DNA of 64,000 nucleotides from Microscilla marina ATCC 23134 (GTDB lineage: Bacteria > Bacteroidota > Bacteroidia > Cytophagales > Microscillaceae). Below, piece by piece: positions 16,683 to 26,670 of this stretch (positions are counted from its first letter, which is position 1; every line of letters begins with the position of its first letter). Position numbers and translations under genes: made by a program. The notes below the pieces were generated by a model. The model was not told the DNA's origin and did no database searches. It worked only from the letters and a program-made list of their open reading frames with translations. The stretch covers positions 124,001-188,000 of the forward strand of contig NZ_AAWS01000015.1 of the NCBI RefSeq assembly GCF_000169175.1, read 5' to 3'.

Positions 16683-18605
16683 CTACTGTTTTTTGGTTAA
16701 AATGACCTGATCATTGTAGATTTTGTTCAAAGCATCAATTGCTTTATTCCAGGCTTCAAAATCTGTTTTTTTGATCAGGCTACTTTGGGTCGATATTTCT
16801 TTAGTATAAATTAGCTGATTGCCCTCAGTTTTAAAATGAATTTTAAACGCAAACACTGGGTGAGTTTGAATAAGTGGGGTAGGGAGGTGTTTTACCCGAT
16901 AACCTTTGGGCAGTTGGAGTATAATTTTGGTTTTACGCAACACTTTTTCCTGGAGGTCAAGACTGCTGAAACGCTTTTTAGCAACTTTGTGCGTCTTAAA
17001 ATCTTTATAAAAATCAAGGTCTATGTATAGCTCACTGTCAAACCTGGCCACCATGTTATCTAGCTTTACCTTATAATTGATTAGAAAAGCACCTGCTCGT
17101 TTCTGAAGGTGGCTAAACCTAATACTATCAGCAAAGCAATTCTTACTGTCAAGGTCTACAATAAACCGAATCAACTCCTGAGGTTTCTTTTGGGGGGTGT
17201 GATTCAAAAAATATAATAATTGTTTTTTTTGTTCGCCATAATACGCCTGTTGACCACTACCTTTGAGGCTTTCACCCTCTATTACAAGGTTTTGGGTGAA
17301 GTTTATTTTGTTTTCTCCCTGCACGGCTACGGGTATTTTTTCCAGTAAATAAGTATCCCCATTTTCAATCAACACTGGTCTGCCTTGAATTCGCTCGGCA
17401 TACTTGCCAAAAGGTACATACTTTTCGGTGGCGTCCAGGTAATATTTTTGGTTGTTGAACATGAGCGTGCAAATCATGTGGTTGGCCACTGCTATAGAAG
17501 GCAACGTATAGTCATAAGCGATGCGTCTGGTACCAATCCAGGTAAGGCGGGCATCAAAGCCGGCAAGCTTGAGCATCGTTTTCATAAGATTAGCCATTCC
17601 TTTACAATCACCGTACTTTTTCTGGTACACTTCCTGGGCACTTTCAGGCTTAAAAGCCGCCATGCCATCCTCAAAAGCAATGTACCGGATGTTGTCTTGC
17701 ACCCAATAAAAAATAGTTTTGATTTGTTCGGTTTTAGTTTTTTTATCCGAAATCAACTTGCTTACCAGTGGTTTCAAGGTTTCGGTTTGGTTATTTGTTT
17801 GCCGGGCTACCTTGCGGTACCATTGGTACAAATCATCTATAGACCCCAGCAAAGCAATCTTTTTCCCGTGTTGCTTAAACCCTTTTGACAGCACCAACAC
17901 ATGGGGGTAAGTATGGGTTTTGCCTGGTACATCGTCGTAGTTTTCTATAGCAGGTAGTTGCCGCATGCTAAAAATATGGTGGGTGTTGCCGTTTTCTTTG
18001 ACTACCTTTTTGTGTTGTATGTCAAAACCCATAAAGTTAAATGGTTTGAGTGTTACATCCATCCACTGAGGCACTTTGAATGTCACCGTTTGCGCAATGA
18101 CCGGAAGTTCATCATTAAAAAAAACGGTGGTGAAATAGCGGGGGTCATCATAAGTTTTTTTGAGTAAAAGCCCCTGAATATCCCCAATAGCAGGCAGGTA
18201 AAAAGGGTATTGGCATACTTGTGCATCAGAATAAAAAATGCCATCAGAATTATAATTGCCACATACAACTTCTTGGTTTAGAGTAGCTTCGTTGTTTGTG
18301 CCAAAACGTTTGGTTTCTTTTATTTTGCTATGTTGGTCATAAAACGAAAATCGTCGAAGTTTTTCTCCTCCCCGCAAGGCCAGGTAGGTCTCTTGACGGG
18401 TTTCTGTAATATAAGGCAGGGCATTTTTATCATTGTATCCAAACTCATAGATAATGTCAGCGTTGAGCACCACTGCCTTGGTGTTGGGGTAGCGTAGTTG
18501 GTATTTTTGTGCCAACCGTACGTTTTTGCTTTGAGAAAATACCAGGCTATGACCGAGTACAGGTGCCAAGGTAGCAATAAGGGTAAAAATACGTAGTTTG
18601 TACAT
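16683..18605 (-). CDS. Secreted DUF3857/transglutaminase-like protein
   Basis: This 640-residue protein has a signal peptide ending LVFSQ. An N-terminal DUF3857-like beta domain (ITETRQETYLALRGGEKLRR) covers roughly residues 50-240. A transglutaminase-like core follows with the catalytic Cys in KYGDCKGMANL, His in VANHMICTL and Asp in YYLDATEKY. A C-terminal beta domain resembling DUF3858 completes the protein. The order DUF3857-transglutaminase-C-domain is common in Bacteroidota. Such proteins are presumed periplasmic peptidases or cross-linkers, but their substrates are unknown. It is monocistronic. Confidence 0.88.
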   Translation of the reverse strand: MYKLRIFTLIATLAPVLGHSLVFSQSKNVRLAQKYQLRYPNTKAVVLNADIIYEFGYNDKNALPYITETRQETYLALRGGEKLRRFSFYDQHSKIKETKRFGTNNEATLNQEVVCGNYNSDGIFYSDAQVCQYPFYLPAIGDIQGLLLKKTYDDPRYFTTVFFNDELPVIAQTVTFKVPQWMDVTLKPFNFMGFDIQHKKVVKENGNTHHIFSMRQLPAIENYDDVPGKTHTYPHVLVLSKGFKQHGKKIALLGSIDDLYQWYRKVARQTNNQTETLKPLVSKLISDKKTKTEQIKTIFYWVQDNIRYIAFEDGMAAFKPESAQEVYQKKYGDCKGMANLMKTMLKLAGFDARLTWIGTRRIAYDYTLPSIAVANHMICTLMFNNQKYYLDATEKYVPFGKYAERIQGRPVLIENGDTYLLEKIPVAVQGENKINFTQNLVIEGESLKGSGQQAYYGEQKKQLLYFLNHTPQKKPQELIRFIVDLDSKNCFADSIRFSHLQKRAGAFLINYKVKLDNMVARFDSELYIDLDFYKDFKTHKVAKKRFSSLDLQEKVLRKTKIILQLPKGYRVKHLPTPLIQTHPVFAFKIHFKTEGNQLIYTKEISTQSSLIKKTDFEAWNKAIDALNKIYNDQVILTKKQ

Positions 18606-18820
18606 AGGGTGTCTGTTTAGGGGTCATTATGTTTATATATACTCCAATCACCTATAATTGATGTGTAGATTAAAAAATGAACGCTTGACTAGAGGTGCTT
18701 TACCCGATAAATTTTAAATTTGCTAAATAATTTTTAGCTTGCATATTAGTATTCTATTGCGTTTAGAGGGTAATACAATACAGGTTCAGAAAATCACACC
18801 AAAAGTGACTTTATACATTC

Positions 18821-20269
18821 ATGAGTACGCAATCACACGAAAAATTACTACAGGAATTTGAAACCAGCAACAAAGCAGCCTGGATAGAGAAAGCAGTTGA
18901 AAGACTAAAAGATAAAGACTTTCAGGCGTTGGGTTCTGTTACCTATGAAGGAATCCGGCAAAGCCCTTTTTATACAGCTGAAGACCAAGTCCACAATGCA
19001 CTTACTGCTACCGACTTTGGCAATGCTGCAAAGTGGCAAAACCGTGAAATTATTCACTTCTTTCCCTGGGTGGACAATGACCAGGACTTGCGCATAGAAG
19101 ATGCTCCCCAGCTTGCCCAAAATGCCCATCAGTTGGCATTGCAGGCTTTGGCAAAAGGAGCCGATGCTGTACACTTTGACTTGTTTGGTGTAGATGCTAC
19201 ACTGGTAGATTTTGATGTACTTTTACAGGGAATTGATCTCGAAAAAAATGCTGTAGGTTTTTCTTTTGACGGACGCATTGAGCCTTTTATTTCGCAAATG
19301 GACCATACGCAGTGGAAGGGTACCATAGACTACGATTTTTTGGCCAACTGGACCATTAGTGGGCATTACCACAATACTGTATTTGAAGACCTTGCCGAAC
19401 TTATTCACTATACCCATCACCGTCCACAAGTCAAGGCGTTGACCATTAACACCAATCACCTGCACAATGCTGGAGCCAATGCAGTACAAGAACTTGCGTT
19501 TGGTATAGCTACAGTTGTAGAGTATATCCACCAGTTGACTGACTTGGGGCTCGATCTCCCTCTTTTATTGCGCAATGTAGAGTTTTCGATGGGCACAGGT
19601 AGCAATTATTTTATGGAAATTGCTAAATTCAGGGCTTTAAGAATACTTTGGAAGCAAGTATTGGCAGGGTATGAGGTAGACACTGCTCGGTTTCCTGTGA
19701 GTCTACACGCTCAAACCTCAGTATGGAACAAAACTGTTTCGGACGTGTACGTGAATATGTTGCGTAGTACTACCGAAGCTATGTCAGCTGTGATAGGAGG
19801 GAGTGATGCTTTAAGCGTGTTGCCTTATAATGACTTTTTTACTGAACCCGACGAGTTTGCCCGTCGCATAGCCCGCAATGTGTCTACCTTGCTCAAAGAA
19901 GAATCTTACCTTGACAAGGTAATAGATGCTGCTTCGGGGGCTTATTATATAGAAAACCTGACCCAAAGCCTGGCAAAGCAAGGTTGGGCACTTTTTCAGC
20001 AAACCGAACAACGAGGTGGGTTTATGAAAGCTTTCAAAGCAGGCTTTATTCAAACCGAAATAGAAAAGGTGGCCAGTGAACGAATTGCCAATGCTGAGGC
20101 AGGCATAGATGTGTTGGTGGGCACCAACAAATACCAAAATCCAGACGAAGCCCTGGAAAGTATTCCAGAAGATGCTGATGCTACTGAAGCTCAAAATGGG
20201 CTAAGGCTTTTGCGACTTCGCAGGGTGGCTGAGGGCATAGAACGGCAAAGATTGAAGGAGAATAAGTAG
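18821..20269 (+). CDS. mutA: Methylmalonyl-CoA mutase small (beta) subunit
   Basis: This 482-residue protein carries the mutase TIM-barrel domain. Landmarks are QSPFYTAED near the N-terminus, the GTGSNYFMEIAKFRALR segment, RFPVSLHAQTSVWNKT and the DALSVLPYNDFFTEPDEFARRIARN region. The C-terminal B12-binding domain is absent, as suits the non-catalytic subunit in shorter Bacteroidota versions. It would pair with the catalytic MutB subunit to interconvert methylmalonyl-CoA and succinyl-CoA. No mutB gene follows; the next gene encodes an unrelated LRR protein. A -7-like TAAATTTG lies at 18715-18722. Confidence 0.93.
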   Translation: MSTQSHEKLLQEFETSNKAAWIEKAVERLKDKDFQALGSVTYEGIRQSPFYTAEDQVHNALTATDFGNAAKWQNREIIHFFPWVDNDQDLRIEDAPQLAQNAHQLALQALAKGADAVHFDLFGVDATLVDFDVLLQGIDLEKNAVGFSFDGRIEPFISQMDHTQWKGTIDYDFLANWTISGHYHNTVFEDLAELIHYTHHRPQVKALTINTNHLHNAGANAVQELAFGIATVVEYIHQLTDLGLDLPLLLRNVEFSMGTGSNYFMEIAKFRALRILWKQVLAGYEVDTARFPVSLHAQTSVWNKTVSDVYVNMLRSTTEAMSAVIGGSDALSVLPYNDFFTEPDEFARRIARNVSTLLKEESYLDKVIDAASGAYYIENLTQSLAKQGWALFQQTEQRGGFMKAFKAGFIQTEIEKVASERIANAEAGIDVLVGTNKYQNPDEALESIPEDADATEAQNGLRLLRLRRVAEGIERQRLKENK

Positions 20270-20544
20270 TTTGAGACAAAAAAAACAGGAAAAATAGAAA
20301 GTATAGGAGAATATTATTGTTGTTATTACTTTGAACACTTAATTTTATTCCTTGAGTTATAACCATTGGTCAGTATTCATTCTTTGCTTGGAATAAAATT
20401 GGCTATGAAGTTGATAACATTTTGTATGATAAAATAATTTTTTTGCGAATCAATATATAACAATCAATTTGGCGGTTGGGGATTTCTTTTAGTATGATTG
20501 TATCACTAAAAAAATGTTCCCTTCTTTAACCACACAATAGACAA

Positions 20545-21498
20545 ATGAGCAATACACCAGGAAATATTCTAAAGAAAATAGAGAAAGCCCAGGAAGAACA
20601 GTCAAAAGAGCTATACTTATATTGGCACCCGGAACTTACTGAGTTCCCTGAAGAAGTTTTTGCCTTAGAACAATTAGAAGTACTAAGAGTGGGCGGTAGT
20701 TTTGAGGAAAACTGCACAATTGAAATTATCCCAGATGAGATAAAGTCTCTTAAAAACCTCAAAGAGTTTCATTTAGGGTTTGCCCAGCTTACTATTTTGC
20801 CTGACGCATTGCTGGAGCTACCCCATCTAAAAATATTAGGGCTTACCCGTAACTTGTTTACAGAAGTACCTGAGCAGGTAATGAAAATGACTGCTTTGGA
20901 AAACCTTTCGTTGGCGGGCAACCTGCTTGAGTCTTTTCCAGAAGATATGAGTATTTTTACTGAACTTCATTCTCTGGATATTTCAGGAAACGACTTTGCA
21001 GAAATTCCCGCAAGTGTGTTCCAACTAAGTAAACTTGAAGAGCTTTACGCCAACTTTAATTTGCTTACGGCCATTCCTGAAGAAATAGCAAACCTAAAGG
21101 AACTGAAAGAGCTTTACCTGATGTATAACGAGATAAGCGAAATACCAGAAGCCTTGCTTAAGTTACCAAAAATTGAAAAAATGAATCTTTTGTGCAACCC
21201 TGTAAAGAGTATTCCTGAAGTGATTACTTCCTCTTCGTTGCAGTCTATGGCATTGAACATAGAAGACGAAGAAGCCAAGGTAATGATGAATGACATGAAA
21301 ATAGGGCGAGCTTTGGTATATGGTATGCGTGAACCAAGTCAAGCATCTGAGCGATATTTCAAACAGATTCAGTATCCTAAAATTAACAATGTACCCAAAG
21401 AAATCATCAGACAAGGAACACAGGCCATCAAAGAGTTTATGTTAGACCTAAACCTTGAAGATACTTCGGTAGACATAGACGAGGAGATCAACTTGTAA
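20545..21498 (+). CDS. Cytoplasmic leucine-rich-repeat protein
   Basis: This 317-residue protein lacks a signal peptide. From about residue 45 to 235 it has eight or so 23-residue repeats of the bacterial LxxLxLxxNxLxxxPxxI type, such as LKILGLTRNLFTEVPEQV and LHSLDISGNDFAEIPASV. A charged C-terminal region without repeats follows (residues 240-317). Such LRR proteins mediate protein-protein contacts; the partner is unknown. The missing signal peptide sets it apart from the secreted LRR proteins at 45-48 kb. A terminator follows. Confidence 0.9.
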   Translation: MSNTPGNILKKIEKAQEEQSKELYLYWHPELTEFPEEVFALEQLEVLRVGGSFEENCTIEIIPDEIKSLKNLKEFHLGFAQLTILPDALLELPHLKILGLTRNLFTEVPEQVMKMTALENLSLAGNLLESFPEDMSIFTELHSLDISGNDFAEIPASVFQLSKLEELYANFNLLTAIPEEIANLKELKELYLMYNEISEIPEALLKLPKIEKMNLLCNPVKSIPEVITSSSLQSMALNIEDEEAKVMMNDMKIGRALVYGMREPSQASERYFKQIQYPKINNVPKEIIRQGTQAIKEFMLDLNLEDTSVDIDEEINL

Positions 21499-21527
21499 GT
21501 ACTTTCTCTTTTTATAAAATAAACACC

Positions 21528-21563
21528 ACCCTGCGTTCATACATAAGGTAATGAGCGCAGGGT
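21528..21563 (+). terminator. Terminator after the LRR gene
   Basis: A 13-bp stem with one G-U pair (21528-21540 with 21551-21563, core ACCCTGCG/CGCAGGGT) is followed by a T-rich stretch. The remaining sequence to 21815 holds no gene. Confidence 0.8.
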
Positions 21564-21815
21564 TTGCTTTAGGGGACGAGTAGCTTGACCAAATCTATCA
21601 CCTGCTACTTATATGCCCAACTATAACACAATATTTGAGTGTACCTGGCACTTGATCCCTAAATAAGAATATTTTTTCAAATAAATTTATTTCCCCATCT
21701 CCCTATCTCCCAACACCGTTTTGACTACCTGTATGAGTTAAATTAAAAATATTTTTTTTGTTTAATTTGCTCATTAAAATAGCAAATTGAAGTACTTTTT
21801 GTTCCTTGATTGTAG

Positions 21816-21823
21816 TATATTTG
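21816..21823 (+). promoter_or_regulatory. Candidate -7 element upstream of a micro-ORF
   Basis: TATATTTG matches TAnnTTTG. The nearest TTTG upstream (21798-21801) is only 14 bases away, shorter than the usual 19-21, so this is tentative. It precedes the ATG at 21890 by 66 bases. Confidence 0.4.
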
Positions 21824-21889
21824 TTTAAATAATAAGCAAAAGAAAGTCTTGTTAACAAATATATAGGATATTATTTACTCAACACAAAA

Positions 21890-22003
21890 ATGCAAACACG
21901 TTATCAAAAGTCGGTAAAGAGACTCAATAAAGTTGTAAACCTCATAGAAAGCTTGGATAAGAAAACACAAAAAAATACAAAAAAGCCAAATAAACAAGAA
22001 TAA
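21890..22003 (+). CDS. Possible 37-residue basic helical peptide
   Basis: The ATG at 21890 opens a 37-codon frame ending in TAA at 22001-22003. The peptide begins MQTRYQKSVKRLNKVV and is strongly basic (many Lys, ends KKPNKQE), with a heptad-like hydrophobic pattern (V, L, V, V, L, I, L). It lies between an LRR gene and an 86-residue coiled-coil gene. Support is limited to the frame, the -7-like element upstream and the helix-compatible composition. Confidence 0.35.
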   Translation: MQTRYQKSVKRLNKVVNLIESLDKKTQKNTKKPNKQE

Positions 22004-22128
22004 ATATCAAACCCATGCTTTTCTTAATAAAACTACAAAATTCGCCTGTGCTATAGGATATCATCCCCTGGAACAATTTATTTTTTCGTTAATTAACACT
22101 TTTTGAACACTAATTTTTATTCTACAAT

Positions 22129-22389
22129 ATGAACAATTTAGCATCTGAATTTATTTGGGAGATCAACACCTCTAAAACTCCCAAAAAACGCAAAAAAAGT
22201 ACAGGGCATTCTACTGCGGCTTCGCTCAAGCAAGAAATGACTCAGTTAAAAATAGAACTCAAAAATAGAATGACCTACCTCGAAGAAGAGTTGGGAACTC
22301 TAAAAGCCGAAAATGCAGAGTTACGTAACGAAATAAAAGTATATGCGACCATTATGAGTGAGATTCAGAATTCATCACCCTGGACTTAA
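22129..22389 (+). CDS. Small coiled-coil protein
   Basis: This 86-residue protein starts MNNLASEFIWEI, then has a basic linker (TPKKRKKSTGHS). A clear coiled coil covers about residues 34-80 (LKQEMTQLKIELKNRMTYLE and LGTLKAENAELRNEIK), with Leu/Ile/Met in a and d positions. There is no membrane segment. It may be an adaptor or DNA-associated protein; function unknown. Its own terminator follows 33 bases after the stop. Confidence 0.7.
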   Translation: MNNLASEFIWEINTSKTPKKRKKSTGHSTAASLKQEMTQLKIELKNRMTYLEEELGTLKAENAELRNEIKVYATIMSEIQNSSPWT

Positions 22390-22421
22390 AAATATACACT
22401 AACACTGAACACTAAAAACCT

Positions 22422-22448
22422 GGCAGGGTAGATATTCCTGCCTTTTTT
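22422..22448 (+). terminator. Terminator after the coiled-coil gene
   Basis: The stem GGCAGG/CCTGCC (22422-22427 with 22437-22442) is followed by six T. Confidence 0.85.
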
Positions 22449-22585
22449 ACCTAGCTATTTTGTAACTATTTTTTTTCATAAACACTCATCATATCAAAAG
22501 CACAAATTGCCCTGTTGTTGGGGCATATTTGTATGGGGAATCCAAACCAGTTAGCCAAAACCTAACTTCAAGTTGTGAATACCAC

Positions 22586-22620
22586 AAAAAAACCTGAGTT
22601 TATTGAACTCAGGTTTTTTT
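22586..22620 (+). terminator. Orphan terminator hairpin
   Basis: The stem AAAACCTGAGTT/AACTCAGGTTTT closes a 5-base loop and is followed by a T run. It is a textbook intrinsic terminator, yet no gene lies between it and the preceding terminator at 22448. It may end a short non-coding RNA or be a second safeguard. Confidence 0.75.
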
Positions 22621-22741
22621 TATGCCATCATCTTGCTTTGATATCTTCCTTAGGAACATGTTCAAAATAAGTGTCGAGATTGAGGGCGTATACTCGAGGC
22701 TGGCTGAGGCACTTTTTGCAGTCGTAGCCATAGCTACGGCG

Positions 22742-22796
22742 AAAACCGATGGCTGCAGCCCTGCTGCGCCGAGCTCTGCCAAAGGCTAAAAGTAAC
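22742..22796 (+). repeat. Dispersed repeat family B, copy 1
   Basis: This roughly 50-base element starts AAAACCGATGGCTGCAG and ends GAGCTCTGCCAAAGGCTAAA. It is similar to 34525-34577 in direct orientation and to the complement of 49532-49579. It is part of a 495-base stretch (22390-22884) with no gene. Confidence 0.75.
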
Positions 22797-22884
22797 GAAA
22801 GTCAGTAAAGAGGATATGTTCTAAACCGGACAGTTATTGTTGAGGGCTATGCCCGAAATCCCGTTTACGGGGCGATCACGTTCC

Positions 22885-23295
22885 TTAACTACTCTTGAGC
22901 CACACCAATGCCTCATCGGGTTGCTCAAACCATTTGACTTTAATCTTGTCTGACAAATTAGGATGGTTGTCTATTTGGCCTTGTAGGTTTTGGATAGATA
23001 CCTGATAGAAAATATCTTCAGGCGGAACAAGTGCAGCAGTGAGGTTGTTCATGCTGGCTAGTAGCTTAGGCAATATGTTTTGCATGAGCCACTCGACACT
23101 TTTCAGAGAAACAACCTTTGTATCCTGGTCATTGATCAATAGTTTGTTAATCTGGTGTTCAAGTAGCAAATCTGCCAGCGCGTACCAACTTCTTTGATAT
23201 TCCTTATCATTGATAAATGATTTCGACTTGACCAAAGCAATTTTATTGTCTTGATCAAGTTCTATACGAATGAATTTGTTATCACGGTAAACCAT
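22885..23295 (-). CDS. SpoIIAA/STAS-like small protein
   Basis: This 136-residue protein begins with a paired-strand region (FIRIELDQDNKIALVKSKSF). Alternating helices follow (YQRSWYALADLLLEHQINKL) and then strand LLINDQDTKVVSL. It ends with the KWFEQPDEALVWLKSS motif that closes many Bacteroidota SpoIIAA-like/STAS-fold proteins. No catalytic residues are evident. Such proteins are thought to act as small sensory or partner-binding modules. It has no operon partner. Confidence 0.65.
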   Translation of the reverse strand: MVYRDNKFIRIELDQDNKIALVKSKSFINDKEYQRSWYALADLLLEHQINKLLINDQDTKVVSLKSVEWLMQNILPKLLASMNNLTAALVPPEDIFYQVSIQNLQGQIDNHPNLSDKIKVKWFEQPDEALVWLKSS

Positions 23296-23573
23296 AATGG
23301 AGGATATAATTGGTTAAAAAACAGGGTAAAGTTGTATTTATTATTTACGAAAAACATGGGAAGGTAGGTCAAGGATGGGAGCAAAAAAAGAAGATTGACC
23401 GATATAGCCAACCTTCTGTATAATATAAGCGCTTGTTTTAAAATGCTGTCTTTGTCGTTAAAAAGACTTGTTTTTTCCTTTTAGAATGACACAACCAACT
23501 CATTTTTTTAACAGGCATAAAGTGTATCGTTGAACCAAGAACCAGCACTACTGGCTGGTTTTGGTAAAAGCAT

Positions 23574-25841
23574 TTATGACTTATTTTGAGTCTTGATAAG
23601 GTTCAACGCCGATCCAGCCTTAAACCACTTAATTTGAGCTTGGTTGTAAGTATGGTTGGCTTTGATGGTATCTTTGCTACCATCAGCGTGTACTATTTCC
23701 ACAGTCAAAGGCTTGTCAGGAGCAAAGTTTTCTAAGTCAATAAAGTTAAAGGTATCATCTTCCTGAATCAGGTCGTAGTCGTTTTCGTTGGCAAACGTAA
23801 TACCCAACATCCCTTGTTTTTTCAGGTTAGTTTCGTGAATACGGGCAAACGATTTTACCAATACTACTTTTACCCCCAAATGACGAGGCTCCATAGCAGC
23901 GTGCTCGCGTGAAGAACCTTCACCATAGTTATGGTCACCCACTACTACAGTAGGGATTCCCTCGGCTTTATACACACGTTGGGTGGCAGGTACTTCGCCA
24001 TATTTGCCAGTGACCTGATTTTTCACCTTGTTGGTTTCTTTACCAAATGCATTTACCGCACCAATCAAACAGTTATCAGAGATATTGTCGAGGTGACCAC
24101 GGTAACGCAACCAAGGACCAGCCATAGAAATGTGGTCAGTAGTACATTTACCAAAGGCTTTGATCAATAACTTGGCACCAGTAATATTCTTACCGTCCCA
24201 AGGCTCAAAAGGAGTCAATAGTTGCAAGCGTTTAGAGTCTGGTGCCACTACTACTTCTACGTTTGACCCATCAGCAGGAGGAGCTACATAACCCGAATCT
24301 TCTACATCAAAGCCTTTGGGAGGAAACTCCATACCAGTAGGCTCTTCCAACATTACCTCTTCGCCACTTTCATTCGTGAGCTTGTCGGTCATTGGGTTAA
24401 AATCTAAACGACCCGAGATGGCAATGGCAGCTACCATTTCTGGAGAAGTTACAAAAGCGTGGGTGTTTGGGTTACCATCGGCTCGCTTAGAGAAGTTGCG
24501 GTTAAACGAGTGAACAATAGTATTTTTGGGTTGTTTGTCGGCACCTGCTCTTGCCCATTGCCCAATACAAGGTCCGCAAGCGTTGGTAAAGATGCGGGCA
24601 TCCAGTTTCTCAAAAACTTCTAACAAACCATCTCGCTCCGCCGTATAGCGAATCATTTCTGAACCAGGGTTGATGCCAAACTCAGCCCTGGTTTTGAGTT
24701 TTTTGTCGATGGCTTGCTGCGCTACCGAAGCTGCCCGGGTAAGGTCTTCATAAGAAGAGTTGGTACAAGAGCCAATCAATCCCCACTCAACTTCCATTGG
24801 CCAGTCGTTCTTTTTAGCTTTTTCGGTCATTTCGCCGACTGGAGTAGCAAGGTCAGGGGTAAAAGGCCCGTTTATGTGAGGTTTAAGCTCCGAAAGGTTG
24901 ATTTCAATTAATTGATCAAAATGTTTTTCTGGATTAGCGTAAGCCTCAGGGTCACCTGTTAGGTGAGCTCTTACTTGGTTGGCAGCATCCGCCACCTCGT
25001 CTCTTCCAGTAATTCTGAGGTAACGCTCCATAGAATCGTCGTAACCAAAGGTAGAAGTAGTAGCCCCTACTTCGGCTCCCATGTTACAAATGGTTCCTTT
25101 ACCCGTACAAGAAATAGACTTGGCTCCTTCGCCAAAGTACTCAATGATGGCTCCAGTCCCACCTTTTACAGTCAAAATATCGGCTACTTTCAAAATCACA
25201 TCTTTGGAAGAACTCCATCCAGAAAGCTTACCAGTCAATTTTACTCCAATCAACTTAGGGAATTTAAGTTCCCAGGGCATACCTGCCATTACATCTACGG
25301 CATCAGCACCACCTACACCAATGGCTACCATACCCAAGCCACCAGCGTTTACAGTATGAGAGTCAGTACCAATCATCATTCCACCAGGAAAAGCGTAGTT
25401 TTCGAGCACTACCTGGTGAATAATGCCAGCGCCTGGTTTCCAGAAACCAATGCCATATTTATTAGATACAGACCCCAAAAAGTTGAAAACCTCGTTACTG
25501 GTGTTCAATGCTTCTTGCAAGTCTTTGTCAGCACCTATTTTTGCCTGAATCAAGTGGTCACAGTGTACAGTAGTAGGTACAGCTACTTTTGGTTTTCCGG
25601 CTTGCATAAACTGCAACAAAGCCATTTGTGCAGTAGCATCCTGGCAAGCAATACGGTCAGGGGCAAAATCTACGTAGTCTTTACCACGAGTAAATACTTT
25701 GGAGGGATTGCCATCCCAAAGGTGGGCGTATAATATTTTTTCTGATAGCGTAAGGGGGTGGTTTACAATTTTTCGGGCGGCTTCTACACGCTCAGTTATT
25801 TGAGCATACACCGCTTTTATCATATCTATATCAAAAGCCAT
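23574..25841 (-). CDS. acn: Aconitate hydratase
   Basis: This 755-residue protein is of the mitochondrial aconitase type. The three cysteines that bind the 4Fe-4S cluster are in [11 protein letters not shown] and ACGPCIGQW. Other landmarks are [42 protein letters not shown] and the swivel-domain [15 protein letters not shown] and [12 protein letters not shown]. It interconverts citrate and isocitrate in the TCA cycle. The frame extends to a possible start at 25877, but [10 protein letters not shown] at 25841 fits family N-termini and has a promoter at the right distance. Confidence 0.97.
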   Translation of the reverse strand: MAFDIDMIKAVYAQITERVEAARKIVNHPLTLSEKILYAHLWDGNPSKVFTRGKDYVDFAPDRIACQDATAQMALLQFMQAGKPKVAVPTTVHCDHLIQAKIGADKDLQEALNTSNEVFNFLGSVSNKYGIGFWKPGAGIIHQVVLENYAFPGGMMIGTDSHTVNAGGLGMVAIGVGGADAVDVMAGMPWELKFPKLIGVKLTGKLSGWSSSKDVILKVADILTVKGGTGAIIEYFGEGAKSISCTGKGTICNMGAEVGATTSTFGYDDSMERYLRITGRDEVADAANQVRAHLTGDPEAYANPEKHFDQLIEINLSELKPHINGPFTPDLATPVGEMTEKAKKNDWPMEVEWGLIGSCTNSSYEDLTRAASVAQQAIDKKLKTRAEFGINPGSEMIRYTAERDGLLEVFEKLDARIFTNACGPCIGQWARAGADKQPKNTIVHSFNRNFSKRADGNPNTHAFVTSPEMVAAIAISGRLDFNPMTDKLTNESGEEVMLEEPTGMEFPPKGFDVEDSGYVAPPADGSNVEVVVAPDSKRLQLLTPFEPWDGKNITGAKLLIKAFGKCTTDHISMAGPWLRYRGHLDNISDNCLIGAVNAFGKETNKVKNQVTGKYGEVPATQRVYKAEGIPTVVVGDHNYGEGSSREHAAMEPRHLGVKVVLVKSFARIHETNLKKQGMLGITFANENDYDLIQEDDTFNFIDLENFAPDKPLTVEIVHADGSKDTIKANHTYNQAQIKWFKAGSALNLIKTQNKS

Positions 25842-25906
25842 AATTAGAATTTGTTTATATATTGTAGTCGAAATCAAATACCAGCCAGTGGCTGTAAACT
25901 TATAGA

Positions 25907-25936
25907 CAAAAATAGGAAATACTGCCTGTATTCAAA
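25907..25936 (-). promoter_or_regulatory. Promoter of the aconitase gene
   Basis: On the minus strand, TTTG (25936-25933), an 18-base spacer and TATTTTTG (25914-25907) fit the Bacteroidota consensus within one base of the usual spacing. The expected transcript start is about 60 bases upstream of the ATG at 25841. The rest of the 426-base gap to 26267 holds no gene. TATCTTTG at 26176-26183 may be the -7 element for the plus-strand operon. Confidence 0.6.
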
Positions 25937-26267
25937 ATAAACCAGAGGGGTATTCCAGCGTAATTTCGCTAATTCAGAAACAGTCTTTAAAAGGCTTCGG
26001 GAAACATTGTATTTTATCGAGAATGTGTGGTGATATAAATAGTAGGGCTATATGCATTATTTAGCTTTTCACCCCCAACAAAGTGTTAAAACCCTCTAGA
26101 AGTCTTCATAGATATAAGGCAGTATACCCCAGAATATTGTCCATTTTGAACCACCATCCTTACATCAATTCCCCATATCTTTGAAGTATACAATAACCAG
26201 TCAGATAGATCAACTGCTGTAAATGACCTCTGATTGATTGTATGTTTACCCTTAGAACAACTCCTAT

Positions 26268-26660
26268 ATGAAATATCAAAGAATGATTTTATTGGCTATA
26301 AGCCTATTAGCAACAACCTGTTATGAAACCAAAGCCCAGAATATCCATAAGAAAAACCTGACCAAAAAGTGGAAATTATCTACTTATAAATATGGTAAAA
26401 CCCATTACAAGCCTTCGAAACAAGAACAAAGAGATTATATCTTATTGAAAGATGACCTGACATATGTATCCCTGGATAAGGGCAAAGCAGCCACTGGTAA
26501 GTGGAAACTGAACACCAATGGGAAGTTTATCAGGCTTTGGAACAAAAAGGGAGAGTCCATCAGATTTTTTATTCAGACCTTGACACTAAATCGCCTGGTT
26601 TTGAAGGCAGACCTCAAGGATATGCGGGAAATAGATATTCATTATGTATCAACTAAATAG
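26268..26660 (+). CDS. Secreted lipocalin-like protein
   Basis: This 130-residue protein has a signal peptide of about 23 residues ending ETKAQ. The mature part is beta-rich with the lipocalin-like-domain pattern LTKKWKLSTY near the start and GKWKLNTNGKFIRLW in the middle. It starts a compact operon: the next gene begins 10 bases after its stop. Its role is unknown. Lipocalin-like proteins of this size in Bacteroidota are presumed to bind small hydrophobic ligands in the periplasm. Confidence 0.65.
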   Translation: MKYQRMILLAISLLATTCYETKAQNIHKKNLTKKWKLSTYKYGKTHYKPSKQEQRDYILLKDDLTYVSLDKGKAATGKWKLNTNGKFIRLWNKKGESIRFFIQTLTLNRLVLKADLKDMREIDIHYVSTK

Positions 26661-26670
26661 ATAAAGAAAG

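Noticed and set aside
18715-18722. Full promoter for mutA
   Set aside because: TAAATTTG fits the -7 element, but the nearest TTG upstream is 27 bases away, outside the 19-21 range, so only the -7 match is mentioned with the gene.
24963-25733. 256-codon ORF opposite the aconitase gene
   Set aside because: Antisense shadow of a highly conserved housekeeping gene; no independent support.
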